From NCBI RefSeq assembly GCF_900156315.1, contig NZ_FTNI01000006.1, positions 1-64,000 on the forward strand: a stretch of 64,000 nucleotides of DNA, written 5' to 3'. Positions within the stretch are counted from its first letter, which is position 1. Each line of letters starts with the position of its first letter. The stretch is from Microbispora rosea. GTDB taxonomy: Bacteria > Actinomycetota > Actinomycetes > Streptosporangiales > Streptosporangiaceae. Of the stretch, positions 63,437-64,000 are shown in pieces. The notes beneath the pieces were generated by a model. The model was given only the letters and a program-made list of their open reading frames with translations. It searched no databases and was not told the DNA's origin. A program made the position numbers and the translations under genes.

Positions 63437-63545
63437 GAGCCTCCCTGGTGCGGCATCTGGCATATCGGTAGGCCGACCACGTGATGTTGACAACGATCTT
63501 TGACACAATTGATGGCCGAAATGCCCATTTAGCGGCGCTATGTCT

Positions 63546-63575
63546 TGACTTGTTCGGGTGTAGTCCTCTATCTAG
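63546..63575 (+). promoter_or_regulatory. Promoter candidate for the methyltransferase
   Basis: TTGACT (63546-63551) as -35, an 18-bp spacer, and TATCTA (63570-63575) as -10, about 40 bp before ATG 63615. The best sigma70-like promoter in this stretch. Two additional TTGACA-like motifs lie near 63485 and 63499. Confidence 0.5.
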
Positions 63576-63614
63576 AAGAAGGCAAAAGACGGCTGATCTC
63601 TAACGGCGGCAACT

Positions 63615-64000
63615 ATGACAATCGAATCAGGACCGGACAATCCGCGTCAGGAGTACCGTGCCATCCAGGCCGAGGCGTTCAACCGCATCGGCGGCCGGTA
63701 TGACGAGGCCTTCCCGCACAAGGAAGGCCAGGTGGCCGCCGGTGAATGGATGATCAAGCAGCTCAAGCCGGGAGCACGCGTCCTCGACGTCGGCTGTGGC
63801 ACGGGGTCGCCCACGGCGCAGCAGTTCGCCGAGGCGGGCTGCGAGGTGGCCGGCATCGACATCTCCCCGGTCATGCTGGACCTGGCGCGCAAGAACGTGC
63901 CGACAGGGACCTTCCTCGAACGCGACGTGCTCGACCTCGACGACTCGCTCGGCGTTTTCGACGCCGTGACGGCCTTCTTCAGTCTGCTCATGCTGCCGCG
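63615..64000 (+). CDS. SAM-dependent methyltransferase (partial, runs off the window)
   Basis: The frame is open from ATG 63615 to the window end (128 codons). The SAM-binding motif I LDVGCGTGSPTAQQFAEAG is at about 56-74, motif II EVAGIDISPVMLDLARKN follows, and motif post-I appears as ERDVLDLDD. The family is Class I methyltransferase, substrate not predictable. An N-terminal YDEAFPHKEGQ resembles small methyltransferases. The 3' part is missing. Confidence 0.85.
   Translation, partial: MTIESGPDNPRQEYRAIQAEAFNRIGGRYDEAFPHKEGQVAAGEWMIKQLKPGARVLDVGCGTGSPTAQQFAEAGCEVAGIDISPVMLDLARKNVPTGTFLERDVLDLDDSLGVFDAVTAFFSLLMLP

Noticed and set aside
60816-63506. A continuous minus-strand frame ending in azlD
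   Set aside because: Only the last 102 codons are AzlD. The rest runs antisense or out of frame through azlC, the regulator and the LtrA gene.

Overview
This is high-GC actinobacterial DNA. The gene order rodA, B12-binding radical SAM, DUF2344, RNase E/G, rplU, rpmA, obgE, proB, proA, nadD, rsfS, together with an ECF41 sigma factor and several lineage-typical proteins, fits Streptosporangiales (Streptosporangiaceae-like). That placement is inference from gene content. The genus cannot be read from the sequence.

Layout. (1) 1-589: the 3' end of a 23S rRNA, a complete 5S rRNA and two hairpin terminators. (2) 589-1989: a complete IS701-like insertion sequence with matching 14-bp inverted ends. 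(3) 2434-6365: folC, a DUF4233 membrane gene, an MFS-like transporter and ndk, closed by a strong terminator. valS, the usual partner upstream of folC, is absent. (4) 6534-12570: the rod-shape and cell-wall elongation operon mreB-mreC-mreD-mrdA-rodA. (5) 12700-15341: an accessory module of an 82-aa protein, a large HTH/TPR regulator and an APH-fold phosphotransferase. (6) 15391-25849: the conserved housekeeping run from the radical SAM protein to proA. (7) 26033-32460: a membrane Ser/Thr kinase, an M48 peptidase, nadD, an ArsR/MFS pair inserted between nadD and rsfS, then rsfS and a histidine phosphatase.

Between two identical tRNA-Ala(GGC) genes (32554 and 60342) lies a 27.7-kb mostly accessory segment. 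It holds an ABC exporter pair with both genes frameshifted, a DyP peroxidase, a YbdK-type ligase, two small membrane proteins separated by a tandem 80-bp repeat, a CynX/NimT-type MFS protein, an SRPBCC protein, a dienelactone hydrolase, an EamA exporter and an L-arabinose locus. The arabinose locus has two LacI regulators, the decayed remnant of a secreted arabinofuranosidase, two complete CUT2 sugar importers and araB-araD-araA. An ECF41 sigma factor and a FAD oxidoreductase follow. After the second tRNA come azlCD, a divergent cupin-HTH regulator, an LtrA-family membrane protein and a SAM methyltransferase cut by the window end.

The most notable observations are these. The 80-bp repeat at 37591-37750 encodes two 27-codon mini-ORFs, each with ATGA overlaps and each carrying a Shine-Dalgarno for the next start. 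A GTTAGCGCTAAC-type operator set ties LacI-2, the first sugar importer, the dead arabinofuranosidase and araB into one regulon, with the araB operator lying over the araB start codon. A textbook ECF41 promoter (TGTCACA-N17-CGTC) lies in front of the ECF41 gene. Both genes of the ABC exporter are broken in short homopolymers.
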